This document shows positions 7,694 through 16,111 of a DNA stretch of 64,000 bases, piece by piece. The stretch comes from Variovorax sp. J22P240 (lineage in GTDB: Bacteria > Pseudomonadota > Gammaproteobacteria > Burkholderiales > Burkholderiaceae_C). Position numbers and translations under genes: made by a program. Within the stretch, counting starts at the first letter, position 1; each line of letters opens with the position of its first letter. The stretch lies in NCBI RefSeq assembly GCF_030316855.1, contig NZ_JASZYR010000001.1, positions 1,390,640 to 1,454,639 on the forward strand, written 5' to 3'. The notes under the pieces were generated by a model that did not search any database, was not told where the DNA came from, and saw nothing but the letters and a program-made list of their open reading frames with translations.

Positions 7694-8754
7694 CGCGATG
7701 CCCTCGCACGAAGACGGCCGACGATGCCGGTCGGGAAGTAGTAGACCGAGAGCACGAACAGCACGCCCAGCCACAGCAGCCAGCGGTCCGGCGAGAGCAA
7801 CGCGGCGAGCCAGCTCACACCGCTCGCGGCCTCGCTGCCGAAGCGCAGAAGATCCTGCAGGTAGCTCTGCGCCACCACGAAGATCACCGCGCCGATGACC
7901 GCGCCGTAGATGGTGCCCATGCCGCCGATCACGACGATCAGCAGCACGTCGATCATGATCTCGAAGCTCAGCGAGGTATCGGGCCCGTTGTAGCGCAGCC
8001 AGATGGCGAGCATCGCGCCTGCGAGCGTCGCGAACAGCGCCGACAACACCGAGGCCGTCGTGCGATAGACGACCACGCGATAGCCGATCGCCTCGGCGCG
8101 GAACTCGTTCTCGCGGATCGCCTGCAACACGCGGCCAAAGGGAGAGTTCACGATGCGCAGCAGCGCCAGCACCAGCACCACCGCGACCACGAACAGCATG
8201 TAGTAGCAAAGCAGGCGGCCGTCGAGCGAGACGCCCAGGAAAGGCTCCTCGGCAAACTCGAAGCTGGGCGAGATCAGCTCGGGCAGCTTGAAAGTCAGGC
8301 CATCCTCGCCGCCGGTGAAGTCCGACAGTTGCGAAGCCAGCGTCTGGAACGCGGACGCCACCGCGAGCGTGATCATCGCGAAGAAGATCGCACGCACCCG
8401 CAGCGAGAACAGCCCGATCGCAAGCGAGAGCACCAGCGAGACCACGAGCGCAGCGCCGAGGCCGAGCAGCACCGCGCCCCACCCTGCGCCGAGCCGCGTG
8501 GCCGAGATCGCGATGCCGTAGGCGCCGATGCCGAAGAACATGGTCTGCGCAAAGCTCACGATACCGGTGTAGCCCAGCAGCAGGTCGAAGCTCGCGACCA
8601 GCACGATGAACACCAGCACCTTGGCCGCGACGCTCAGCGCCTTGACGCCCGGGAAGATGAAAGGCGCGAAGGCCAGGCCGAGCACCAGCGCGGCGAGCAG
8701 AACCGCGAGCAGTCGGCTGCGCGGCATGTCGTTGGAAAGAAGACGGGAGAGCAT
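7690..8754 (-). CDS. livM: Branched-chain-type ABC transporter permease LivM
   Basis: 354 residues with about ten hydrophobic segments. Family landmarks are SFDLLLGYTGIVSFAQTMFFGIGAY near residue 60 and RENEFRAEAIGY in the cytoplasmic coupling loop, which contacts the ATPases. With LivH it makes the inner-membrane channel. It lies 9 nt after livH and overlaps the hydrolase by 4 nt. LivM-type permeases also import urea, aromatic acids and hydroxy acids, so the name does not fix the substrate. Confidence 0.93.
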   Translation of the reverse strand: MLSRLLSNDMPRSRLLAVLLAALVLGLAFAPFIFPGVKALSVAAKVLVFIVLVASFDLLLGYTGIVSFAQTMFFGIGAYGIAISATRLGAGWGAVLLGLGAALVVSLVLSLAIGLFSLRVRAIFFAMITLAVASAFQTLASQLSDFTGGEDGLTFKLPELISPSFEFAEEPFLGVSLDGRLLCYYMLFVVAVVLVLALLRIVNSPFGRVLQAIRENEFRAEAIGYRVVVYRTTASVLSALFATLAGAMLAIWLRYNGPDTSLSFEIMIDVLLIVVIGGMGTIYGAVIGAVIFVVAQSYLQDLLRFGSEAASGVSWLAALLSPDRWLLWLGVLFVLSVYYFPTGIVGRLRARASR

Positions 8755-8763
8755 GGTCGTCCT

Positions 8764-9744
8764 TCAGCGGTTCGCGACCGGGTACACGCCCTGGGGGCGC
8801 CACAGCAGCACGGCCACCATCAGGAAAATGCTGGCGAACTGCGTCAGCGTGGGCACGAGGAAGCCGATGTAGTTGGTCATCAGGCCGACCAGCAAGGCGC
8901 CGATCAGCGCGCCGGCCGTCGACCCCAGTCCACCGATGATGATCACGATGAAGATCAGCACGTTGACCTGCGCACCCATCTGCGGAATGAGGTTCTGTTG
9001 AAACAGCCCCCACATCACGCCACCCAGCCCCGCGAGCGCGCTGCCGACCACGAACACGCCGACGAACAGCCGGCCGATGCGGTAGCCGAGCGACTCGACC
9101 ATCTCGCGGTCCTGCACGCCGGCGCGGATCAGCAGGCCGATCTTGGTGCGGCCCAGCGTCCATGCCAGGAGGCCGAACACGAACACGCCGATCACGACCG
9201 CCAGGATGCGGTACTTGCTGATCGCCGCATCGCCGATGAGCAGCGAGCCGCGCAGCGCGTCGGGCAGCGGCAGCGGGACCTGCCCGGGGCCCCAGATCAC
9301 CTTGATGAGCTCCTCGCCGATGATCATGCCGCCCATGGTGATGAGGATCTGCTTCAGATGCTGGCCGTACACGGGCCGCACGATGAAGCGCTCGAAGGCC
9401 AGGCCGACCGCACCGGCCGCCGCCATGGCCACCAGCATCGCCGGGAACACGGCCACGAGGTTGCGCCACAGCTCCTGCGAGCCGGTCCAGTCGGACATGC
9501 CGCCGAGCACGCTGCTCGCGACGAAGGCGCCGAAGGCGATGAACACGCCGTGGCCGAAGTTCAGCACGTCCATCAGCCCGAACACCAGCGTGAGACCGGA
9601 GGCGATGATGAAGATGATCATGCCCATCGCAAGGCCTGCGACCGTGAGCGTGAGCCAGGTGGAGACAGAACCCGTCAAGGGCAGTGCGATCAGCGCGAGC
9701 ACCGGCACCAACGCAACGGGCTTCCAGTCGAAGTCGATTTTCAT
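8764..9744 (-). CDS. livH: Branched-chain-type ABC transporter permease LivH
   Basis: 326 residues, strongly hydrophobic. Landmarks are ASGLTLVFGLMDVLNFGHG near residue 48 and the coupling-loop sequence IRAGVQDREMVESLGYRIG. IIIIGGLGSTAGALIGALLVG is the usual late membrane segment. The start overlaps the livF stop by 4 nt. It pairs with LivM in the membrane. Confidence 0.93.
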   Translation of the reverse strand: MKIDFDWKPVALVPVLALIALPLTGSVSTWLTLTVAGLAMGMIIFIIASGLTLVFGLMDVLNFGHGVFIAFGAFVASSVLGGMSDWTGSQELWRNLVAVFPAMLVAMAAAGAVGLAFERFIVRPVYGQHLKQILITMGGMIIGEELIKVIWGPGQVPLPLPDALRGSLLIGDAAISKYRILAVVIGVFVFGLLAWTLGRTKIGLLIRAGVQDREMVESLGYRIGRLFVGVFVVGSALAGLGGVMWGLFQQNLIPQMGAQVNVLIFIVIIIGGLGSTAGALIGALLVGLMTNYIGFLVPTLTQFASIFLMVAVLLWRPQGVYPVANR

Positions 9745-10466
9745 AGTGCCAAACCCAGCAGCGATTGCTGCAGCTGTTCATCGGCCGAGAACGCCGCCAT
9801 GCTTCCGCCGTGCACCACCCGGCCGTTGTCCATCACGGCCACCGTGTCGCCCAGGCGTTGCGCGAAGTTGATGTTCTGCTCGACCAGCAGGATCGTGACG
9901 CCGCTGTGCTTGAGCTCGCTGAAGGCGTCGATCATGTTGTTGATGATGGCCGGCGCGAGGCCCTTGCTGGGCTCGTCGATGATGAGCAGCTCGCGCGGCT
10001 CGACGATCGCTCGCGACACGGCAAGCATCTGCTTCTGCCCGCCGGAGAGCTTGCCCGCAGGGTGGTTCCAGAACTTCTCGACCGCGGGGAAGAGCTTGAA
10101 GATCCACTTCAGCCGCTTGTCGTCCATCTGGTCGGCGTTCTTCGCGGCGCGTGCGGCGAGCAGCATGTTTTCCTTCACGGTGAGGTCCGAGAAGATCCCC
10201 ATGCTCTCCGGCACGTAGGCAATGCCGAGTTCGGCGATCTGCGGTGTGTGGAGCGCGGTGATGTCGTGGTCACCGAAGCGCACGCGGCCTTGCGATGCGT
10301 GCCACAGGCCCATGATGGTTCGCAGCGTGGTGGTCTTGCCTGCGCCGTTGCGGCCGAGCAGCATCGTGAGCTGGCCGCGCGGCACGACGAGGTCGACGCC
10401 GTGCAGGATGTGGTACGCGCCGATGTGCGTGTGCACGCCGCTCAGTTCCAGCAGGTTCGTGGTCAT
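9741..10466 (-). CDS. livF: Branched-chain-type ABC transporter ATPase LivF
   Basis: 241 residues from ATG 10466. Walker A GRNGAGKTTT, ABC signature LSGGQKQML, Walker B LLIIDEPSKGLAP and the H-loop region VEQN are complete. The overlaps with livG upstream and livH downstream (ATGA type) indicate one transcript. It provides ATP hydrolysis to the importer together with LivG. Confidence 0.94.
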   Translation of the reverse strand: MTTNLLELSGVHTHIGAYHILHGVDLVVPRGQLTMLLGRNGAGKTTTLRTIMGLWHASQGRVRFGDHDITALHTPQIAELGIAYVPESMGIFSDLTVKENMLLAARAAKNADQMDDKRLKWIFKLFPAVEKFWNHPAGKLSGGQKQMLAVSRAIVEPRELLIIDEPSKGLAPAIINNMIDAFSELKHSGVTILLVEQNINFAQRLGDTVAVMDNGRVVHGGSMAAFSADEQLQQSLLGLAL

Positions 10467-11227
10467 GCGGCCTCCTTCGACACGCCCAGGTAGGCCTCTT
10501 GAACCACCGGCGAGGCGATGACTTCGGCCGGTTCGCCATCGGCCACGAGTTGGCCGTTGTGCAGCACGATGATGCGATCCGCGAGTTCGCGCACCACGTC
10601 CATCTTGTGTTCGACCAGCAGGATGGTCTTGCTCTTGTCCTTCTTCAGCGCGCGGATGAGGTCGAGGATCACCGGCGCCTCGGCCGCGTTCATGCCGGCC
10701 GTGGGTTCGTCGAACATGAACACCTTGGGTTCGAGCGCCATCAGCAACGCGACTTCGAGCTTGCGCTGGTCGCCGTGCGGCAGGCTCGCGACCGTGGCGT
10801 GCTCCTTGGCCTTGAGCGCCACGTCTGCCAGGATCTGATCGGCGCGCTCGGTCAGCGACCGGTGGTCGCTCCAGATGCTCCAGAGGTTGAGCCCGCGCCG
10901 ATGCGGCCCTTCGCGCGTCGCCTGTACGGCCAGGCGTACGTTCTCCAGCACCGACAGATGGGGAAAGAGATTCGTCAGCTGAAAGGCCCGGCCCAGCCCC
11001 GCGCGGGTGCGGGCCGAGGCCGGCAATCCGGACAACGGCTGCCCGTCGAGCCACACCGTGCCCTCGGTGGCCTTGAGCTGGCCCGAGATCAGATTGAAAT
11101 AGGTGGTCTTGCCCGCGCCGTTCGGGCCGACGATCGCGGTGAGCGTGCCGGGCGCGAAAGCGCAGCTGACGGCATTCACCGCCACATGGCCGCCGAAGCG
11201 GATGGTCAGGTCTCGGGTTTCAAGCAT
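10463..11227 (-). CDS. livG: Branched-chain-type ABC transporter ATPase LivG
   Basis: 254 residues from ATG 11227; a TTG two codons earlier is possible. Walker A GPNGAGKTTYFNLI, the LivG-type insertion between Walker A and signature, LPHGDQRKLEVA in the signature position, Walker B MFDEPTAGMNAAE and VEHKMDVV. The signature is LPHGDQ rather than LSGGQ, which is normal for LivG. It lies 42 nt after the PHB depolymerase stop. Confidence 0.93.
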   Translation of the reverse strand: MLETRDLTIRFGGHVAVNAVSCAFAPGTLTAIVGPNGAGKTTYFNLISGQLKATEGTVWLDGQPLSGLPASARTRAGLGRAFQLTNLFPHLSVLENVRLAVQATREGPHRRGLNLWSIWSDHRSLTERADQILADVALKAKEHATVASLPHGDQRKLEVALLMALEPKVFMFDEPTAGMNAAEAPVILDLIRALKKDKSKTILLVEHKMDVVRELADRIIVLHNGQLVADGEPAEVIASPVVQEAYLGVSKEAA

Positions 11228-11269
11228 CTTCAAACAGGCAAGGCTGCCGATCGGCAGTGGGAGTTGGCT

Positions 11270-12736
11270 TCAGCATGTGCCGATCACGTAGTAGTTGGGG
11301 CTGGTCTGCTTCAGGGTCGTGGTGATGAAGGTGTTCCACAGACCCATGTTCTGGTTGGAGCCCTTGGCGTAGGTATAGCCACCGCTTTGCGTGGCGCGGC
11401 CTGCCGTCGTGTGGGCGTAGTTGCTGGCGGTGTAGCAGGTCGGCGTGCCACCGCCGCTGCCGGCCAGGGTGGTGCCCGAAGCGGACCCGGACATCGCGCT
11501 TTCCACGTTGCCGGCATCCACCGTGGTCACGCTCCAGTTGTAGGTCGTGGACGCGGCCAGTCCGGTATCGGTGTAGTTGGTGCCGGCGACGGGCGAAGCA
11601 TTGACCTTGCCACCGCTGCGATAGACGTTGTAGCCGGCGGCGCCCGACACGCCATTCCAGCCGATCACCATGCTGCTGGCGGTGGCGCCGGAAGTGCCGA
11701 CGCCCGTGGGCGCAGGCAGCGCCGTTCCGCCTCCGCCGCCGCCCGAAGTGCCGGTCACCACCCGGTCCACCATGCCCTTGATGGCGACCATCTGCGGACC
11801 GGACTTCTTCGCGTAGTTCGCGTTGTCGTAGCCCCACCAGTCGAAGCAGCTGTTGGTCGCCGCCCTACTGGTCTGCGGGTAGATTAGGACGATGTTGTTG
11901 GTGTCGGCCCAGCGGTTGTAGCCGGTGTTGCGCACGTACTTGTCGCCGATGTCCGTGTAGTTCTGCTTGCATCCGTGCAGCACCACGTGCACGCGGCACG
12001 ACGTGCTGCTGCAGCTTTGCGGCACGTAGACCCAGCCCGTCGCGGCCATGCCGTGACCGCTGATGAAATCGGTTTGGTTGAATTCGGTGAAGGTGCCCGA
12101 CAGCGTGCCGTTGTTGCGGGCATTCAGCGGGCCATACAGGTACTGCAGGATGTCCCCGGCCAGATCGAAGCCGCAATTGTTGATATAGGGCGTTGCCGTC
12201 GTTCCGCAACTGCCGCCGTAGTCGTCGGTGATCATCGCGTGACCGGACCCGAGGTTGTTCTTGTAATAGGTGTTGGCTGCGGGAACGAAGCTCTGGTAGT
12301 AGGTCTTCAGGTCGTTCATCACGGCCTGCTTGACCGTGTTGTCCGACGTACCCGAAAAGAGATACACCTTCGATGTCGAGAGATTCGAGACCGGGTCGAT
12401 CAATCCGCTCGCTGCCCAGCTGTTGGTCGTGCTTACCAGGGACGACACCGGGATGCTGGTGGCGTGCGTCATGCAGCGCCCCGTCGCGTTGACGATGGAT
12501 CCCTCGGCGCAGTAGTAAGGCCCGCCCGCGACCACGCCGGCCCCTCGCTTGAAGGTGGCCGAATAGGCCACGTGCAACTGCACCGCCATGAAACCGCCCG
12601 CCGACAGGCCGGACACGCTGACCTCTGCGGCATTCGCCCCGAGCGCTGGCAGCGGCACCGCCGCCGTGGCGGCATGGCTCACCAACGCAGCGAAGGCCGC
12701 CACCGTGCTCATCTTCATCATCCAGTTGCGCTTCAT
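11270..12736 (-). CDS. Extracellular poly(3-hydroxybutyrate) depolymerase, catalytic type 2, with FnIII linker and binding domain
   Basis: 488 residues. Signal peptide about residues 1-26. The lipase box GLSAGG has S45; candidate triad partners are D132 (FSGTSDN) and H166 (GSGHAMI); the oxyanion motif VVLHGCKQ (H254) comes after the triad, the order that defines type 2 catalytic domains. A Gly-rich hinge leads to a fibronectin type III domain (about 344-430), then a C-terminal substrate-binding domain (about 437-488) starting CYTASNYAHTTAGRA and ending VIGTC. Known: such enzymes degrade PHB granules outside the cell to oligomers and 3-hydroxybutyrate. Its place between the substrate-binding protein and livG is unusual and suggests coupled degradation and uptake. 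Confidence 0.93.
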   Translation of the reverse strand: MKRNWMMKMSTVAAFAALVSHAATAAVPLPALGANAAEVSVSGLSAGGFMAVQLHVAYSATFKRGAGVVAGGPYYCAEGSIVNATGRCMTHATSIPVSSLVSTTNSWAASGLIDPVSNLSTSKVYLFSGTSDNTVKQAVMNDLKTYYQSFVPAANTYYKNNLGSGHAMITDDYGGSCGTTATPYINNCGFDLAGDILQYLYGPLNARNNGTLSGTFTEFNQTDFISGHGMAATGWVYVPQSCSSTSCRVHVVLHGCKQNYTDIGDKYVRNTGYNRWADTNNIVLIYPQTSRAATNSCFDWWGYDNANYAKKSGPQMVAIKGMVDRVVTGTSGGGGGGTALPAPTGVGTSGATASSMVIGWNGVSGAAGYNVYRSGGKVNASPVAGTNYTDTGLAASTTYNWSVTTVDAGNVESAMSGSASGTTLAGSGGGTPTCYTASNYAHTTAGRATQSGGYTYAKGSNQNMGLWNTFITTTLKQTSPNYYVIGTC

Positions 12737-12825
12737 GCTTGTCTCCTGTTGGTTTTTTAGGATGCACTGAACCGCCCCCTCGCGCGAAGGGGATCGATGG
12801 AAAGAAGTTGCGCGCTACGTCAGAA

Positions 12826-12914
12826 GCCAGGAACCCCGCGGAACCGGCTCCGCCGGCCCGGGGTTGCCCCCTGCAGAGGGGGTGGAGAGCGACACGAAGT
12901 GCGCGAGCCTGGCG
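12826..12914 (+). repeat. Dispersed intergenic repeat, copy 1
   Basis: Begins CCAGGAACCCCGCGGAACC and ends near CGACACGAAGTGCGCGAGCC. It contains a GC-rich hairpin (CCGGCTCCGCCGG) followed by a G-run. The same block occurs inverted at 14168-14261 and direct at 23749-23842. Confidence 0.8.
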
Positions 12915-12915
12915 G

Positions 12916-14112
12916 TTATCTCTTGTTCCGGATCGGGATGTCCATCTCTTCCGGCTTGATCTCGTGCACCAGTTCAGGCACGCCCCAAGCAAACGCCGGG
13001 TCTACCTTGATCTTGAAGTGGTACATGCTCTGCATCGCCTGGTGGTCTTCCTTGCGGAAGGTCATCTTGCCCTTGGGCGTGTCGAAGCTCATGCCTTCCA
13101 TGGCGGAGATGAGCTTGTTGGTGTTGGTGTCGCCGCCCGTCTTCTTGAGCGCGGTCACCACGGCCATCGCGGCGGAGAAGCCACCCGCGGTGAAGAAGTC
13201 CGGCGGGGTCTTGAATTCCTTGTAGTGCATCGAGACCATGGCCTCGTTCACCGGGTTCTTCGGGATGCCGAAGTAGTAGTAGGCCGCGCCCTCCATGCCC
13301 GGCAGCGACTTATAGGCCGCCATCGCCGGCAGGATGTTGCCGCCAGTCGCGATCTCGATGTTGTAGCGCTTGAGGTCGAGGTCGACGATCTTGAACGGAT
13401 TGCCCGCACCCGCCCAAACGATCCAGATGATCTTGCGGCCCGGCTGGTCCTTGAGCTTGTCGATCAGGCGTTGTGCGCCCGCGGTGAAGTCGGTAGTCGC
13501 GGGCGGCAGGTATTCCTCATGCGCGAGCTTGGCCTTCTTGAGAGCGTCCTTGAACGCCTTCACGCCATCGCGGCCGAAAGCGTTGTCCTGCGCGAGCGTG
13601 GCCACGGTGACACCGGCCTTGTCGACGGCCACCGCGTTGGAGATGGCGTCCTGCGAGCTGTTGCGGCCGGTACGGAAGATGTACTTGTTCCACTTGTCGC
13701 CGGTGATCGAGTCGGCCACTGCGGGCTCGACCAGCAGGATCTTCTTGTATTCCTCGGCCACCGGCAGCATCGCCAGCGCGACGCCCGAAGAGGTCGGGCC
13801 GACCGCGAGCGCGGCCTTGTCGTCGGCATAGGCCGCCGCCAGCAGCGACTTGCCGAGGTCGGGCTTGCCCTGGTCGTCCTTCTCGATCACGACGATCTTC
13901 TTGCCGTTGACGGTCATGGTGCCGCCGGTTGCGTAGTCCAGCCCCATCATGAAGCCGGTCTGCGTCTGCTTGCCGTAGGCTTCGAGCGGACCGGTCTTGC
14001 TATAGATGTGGGCGATCTTGATCTCGTTGGACTGGGCCCAGGCCGGAGCGGTCAGGGCCGATGCGCCGACGATGGCGAGCGCTGCCAAGGCGACGAGGTG
14101 GCGACGTTGCAT
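12916..14112 (-). CDS. Liv-type ABC transporter periplasmic substrate-binding protein
   Basis: 398 residues from ATG 14112, chosen because AGGAGA lies just upstream and the signal peptide (MQRRHLVALAALAIVGASAL...AWAQ) starts here. The mature part begins NEIKIAHIYSKTGPLEAYGKQ, the Peripla_BP_6 (LivJ-like) start, and continues with GPTSSGVALAMLPVAEE and NAFGRDGVKAFK. It captures the ligand for LivFGHM. It is the first gene after a sigma-54 promoter, 180 nt before the PHB depolymerase. Ligand inferred to be a hydroxybutyrate-type compound from context only. Confidence 0.9.
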   Translation of the reverse strand: MQRRHLVALAALAIVGASALTAPAWAQSNEIKIAHIYSKTGPLEAYGKQTQTGFMMGLDYATGGTMTVNGKKIVVIEKDDQGKPDLGKSLLAAAYADDKAALAVGPTSSGVALAMLPVAEEYKKILLVEPAVADSITGDKWNKYIFRTGRNSSQDAISNAVAVDKAGVTVATLAQDNAFGRDGVKAFKDALKKAKLAHEEYLPPATTDFTAGAQRLIDKLKDQPGRKIIWIVWAGAGNPFKIVDLDLKRYNIEIATGGNILPAMAAYKSLPGMEGAAYYYFGIPKNPVNEAMVSMHYKEFKTPPDFFTAGGFSAAMAVVTALKKTGGDTNTNKLISAMEGMSFDTPKGKMTFRKEDHQAMQSMYHFKIKVDPAFAWGVPELVHEIKPEEMDIPIRNKR

Positions 14113-14143
14113 TCTTTGTCTCCTGATGATGATGCCTGAATCT

Positions 14144-14159
14144 TGCACAGTTCATGCCA
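14144..14159 (-). promoter_or_regulatory. Sigma-54 promoter of the PHB/Liv operon
   Basis: On the minus strand TGGCATGAACTGTGCA matches the sigma-54 pattern: TGGCA in -24, G at the next conserved place, and TGCA in -12 with exact spacing. The predicted transcript starts near 14132, about 20 nt before the ATG with its AGGAGA site. The neighbouring gene encodes a sigma-54 activator. Confidence 0.75.
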
Positions 14160-14167
14160 GGTGAAGC

Positions 14168-14261
14168 CACCCCCAGGCTCGCGCACTTCGTGTCGCTCTC
14201 CACCCCCTTTACGGGGGCAACCCCCTGCGGCCTGGCGGAGCCGGTTCCGCGGGGTTCCTGG
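14168..14261 (-). repeat. Dispersed intergenic repeat, copy 2 (inverted)
   Basis: Reverse complement of the block at 12826-12914, sharing CCAGGAACCCCGCGGAACC, the CCGGCTCCGCC arm and GAGAGCGACACGAAGTGCGC. It lies between the sigma-54 promoter and the candidate activator sites, so it lengthens the spacer by about 95 nt. Confidence 0.8.
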
Positions 14262-14278
14262 GCCGCGTCTCGAATCGG

Positions 14279-14316
14279 CTGACTTCAAGACACGCCAATT
14301 GCCTGACTTTCAGACA
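14279..14316. promoter_or_regulatory. Candidate activator binding repeats for the PHB/Liv promoter
   Basis: Two 14-nt direct repeats, CTGACTTCAAGACA (14279-14292) and CTGACTTTCAGACA (14303-14316), differ at two positions and start 24 nt apart. A related half-site in opposite orientation is at 14327-14337. They lie about 120-170 nt upstream of the sigma-54 site, the usual distance for an activator. Confidence 0.45.
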
Positions 14317-14328
14317 ATTGCATTTTCT

Positions 14329-15867
14329 TCAGTCAGGGTTTTCCAGCCGTTCGTAGAGCGTTGCGCGAGAGATGCCGAGCAGCCTCGAACTCGCCAGCTT
14401 GTTGCCGCCGGTGGCGGCCATTGCGGCGGCGATCGCGCGGCGCTCCAGTTCGGCGACCTGCTGGGCGAGCGGCCGCAGCAAGGCCGCGTTTTCGTCGGCA
14501 TCGGAAGTCGCCGTGGCGGGCACCTTGCTCGGCGTCGCGATCTTTTCCTGGCCGGCCTCGCGCAGGATGCGTTCGAGTTGCGTCGCGTCGATGCGCTGCG
14601 AATCGCTGCGCATCGTCACCTGCTCCAGGACGTTCCGCAACTCGCGGATGTTGCCCCGCCAATGCTGCGCTGCGAGCAGCGCCAGCGCGTCGGGCGTGAG
14701 TTCGGGCGGGGCCTCGCCGCTGCGCAGGGCCATGTCCTCGCCGAGCACTTCGACAAGCGCCGGAATATCGGCCCGCCGCTCGCGCAATGGCGGCACGCGC
14801 ACGGGCAGCACGTTGAGGCGGTAGTACAGGTCTTCGCGAAAGCGCCCTTCCCGCACCAATGCCGCGAGATCGCGCGAAGTGGCTGCGATCACGCGCGCAT
14901 CGAAAGGCACCAGCTTGTTGGAGCCCAGCGGCTCGATCTCGCCTTCCTGCAATGCGCGCAGCAACTTGGCCTGCAGGCCGAGTGGCATGTCACCGATTTC
15001 GTCGAGGAACAGCGTGCCACCATCGGCCAGCTTGAACTTGCCTTCGCGCGCCTTGCGGTCGGCCCCCGTGAAGGCACCCGGGGCGACACCAAAGAATTCC
15101 GCTTCGAGCAGGGTGTCAGGGACCGCGGCGATGTTCACGCTGACAAAGAGGCCGGCGGCCCGCGCGGACGCCGCATGGATCGCATGCGCGAGCAGTTCCT
15201 TGCCCGTGCCCGTTTCGCCCAGCAACAGCACTGGGCTCGACGATTGCGCCGCGCGCCGCGCATGCCGCTTGACCTCCACCGCAGCTGGGCTGCTCCCGAT
15301 GAAGCTGGCAAAGGTGTATTTGGAGCGCCGCCGGCCATCGGCCGACTGCTGGTACAGCGGGTTGTTTCGCTGGCTCGCGAGTTCGCGCCGCGCATCGTCG
15401 AGGTCGCGCTGCAGCAGCGCAAACTTGCTGATGAGCGGCTGCAGGGTGGTTTCGGGATGGTCGAACAGCACGATGCCGATCGCTCCGATCACCTCGCCCG
15501 GCACGGCGCCCGAATCGCCCTCGCGCTCCTCGCGCAGCGGTATCCGGCTCACGACGAAGGTGCCGGCCTTGTTGGTCAGCAGGTCGATCAGGATCGGCTC
15601 GCCGGTCTCGAGCACACGGCGCATTTGGGTGTTGGGGATCACGTCCTCGACCCGATGCCCGAGAAACTGGTCGATCGACGAGAAGCCGAGCGCCGGCAGG
15701 AAACGGCGATAGCCCTCGTTGACCCAGACGATGCGTCCGCTCCGGTCAACCAGGAACATGCCCTGGCTGATGCTGGAGAACAAGTGGAACATCGAGCGCG
15801 CAGCGAGCGCGAGGATGCCTTCGGCATCGAGCGGCAATGCGGGTGGGGCGGCAGCGGCGGGAGACAT
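14329..15867 (-). CDS. Sigma-54-dependent transcriptional activator (PAS, AAA+, Fis-type HTH)
   Basis: 512 residues. A PAS-like sensor covers about residues 25-140 (GMFLVDRSGRIVWVNEGYRRFLP). The AAA+ domain follows: Walker A LLLGETGTGKE (217-224), GAFTGA loop (264-269) that contacts sigma-54, Walker B TLFLDEIGDM. The C-terminus has a Fis-type HTH (ASSRLLGISRATLYERL). No receiver domain, so it probably senses a small molecule. It lies directly upstream of the operon with a sigma-54 promoter and two repeated sites. HbcR of Pseudomonas, a sigma-54 activator of hydroxybutyrate catabolism, is a functional parallel, not a proven orthologue. Confidence 0.9.
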   Translation of the reverse strand: MSPAAAAPPALPLDAEGILALAARSMFHLFSSISQGMFLVDRSGRIVWVNEGYRRFLPALGFSSIDQFLGHRVEDVIPNTQMRRVLETGEPILIDLLTNKAGTFVVSRIPLREEREGDSGAVPGEVIGAIGIVLFDHPETTLQPLISKFALLQRDLDDARRELASQRNNPLYQQSADGRRRSKYTFASFIGSSPAAVEVKRHARRAAQSSSPVLLLGETGTGKELLAHAIHAASARAAGLFVSVNIAAVPDTLLEAEFFGVAPGAFTGADRKAREGKFKLADGGTLFLDEIGDMPLGLQAKLLRALQEGEIEPLGSNKLVPFDARVIAATSRDLAALVREGRFREDLYYRLNVLPVRVPPLRERRADIPALVEVLGEDMALRSGEAPPELTPDALALLAAQHWRGNIRELRNVLEQVTMRSDSQRIDATQLERILREAGQEKIATPSKVPATATSDADENAALLRPLAQQVAELERRAIAAAMAATGGNKLASSRLLGISRATLYERLENPD

Positions 15868-16111
15868 GGCGGGATCGTAGCGCGCCTGCCTTGCGCATCA
15901 CCTTGCGCATCAATCTGCAGATGAAAAGCATCAATGGTCGGCTCGGTTCCTGATTAGCATCGAAGGCTTTTGGAAACGCGGCGAGCGCCGACAAGCGGCT
16001 GCCATCCGCCTTGTTATGCTGCGCGCCTTGCACGGCCCACCGGCCGCACACGGCGGTATGGCGATCGACCTGCTCGCCTGAACCACGCCTCTTTTTGCGG
16101 ACCCCGATCTC

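Noticed and set aside
6818..9781. 987-residue open frame covering hydrolase, livM and livH
   Set aside because: Only the last part is real (the hydrolase). The rest is a shadow of two permeases with good family motifs in another frame.
8329..10218. Plus-strand 629-residue frame
   Set aside because: His/Arg/Gln-rich without domains and opposite three well-supported transporter genes.
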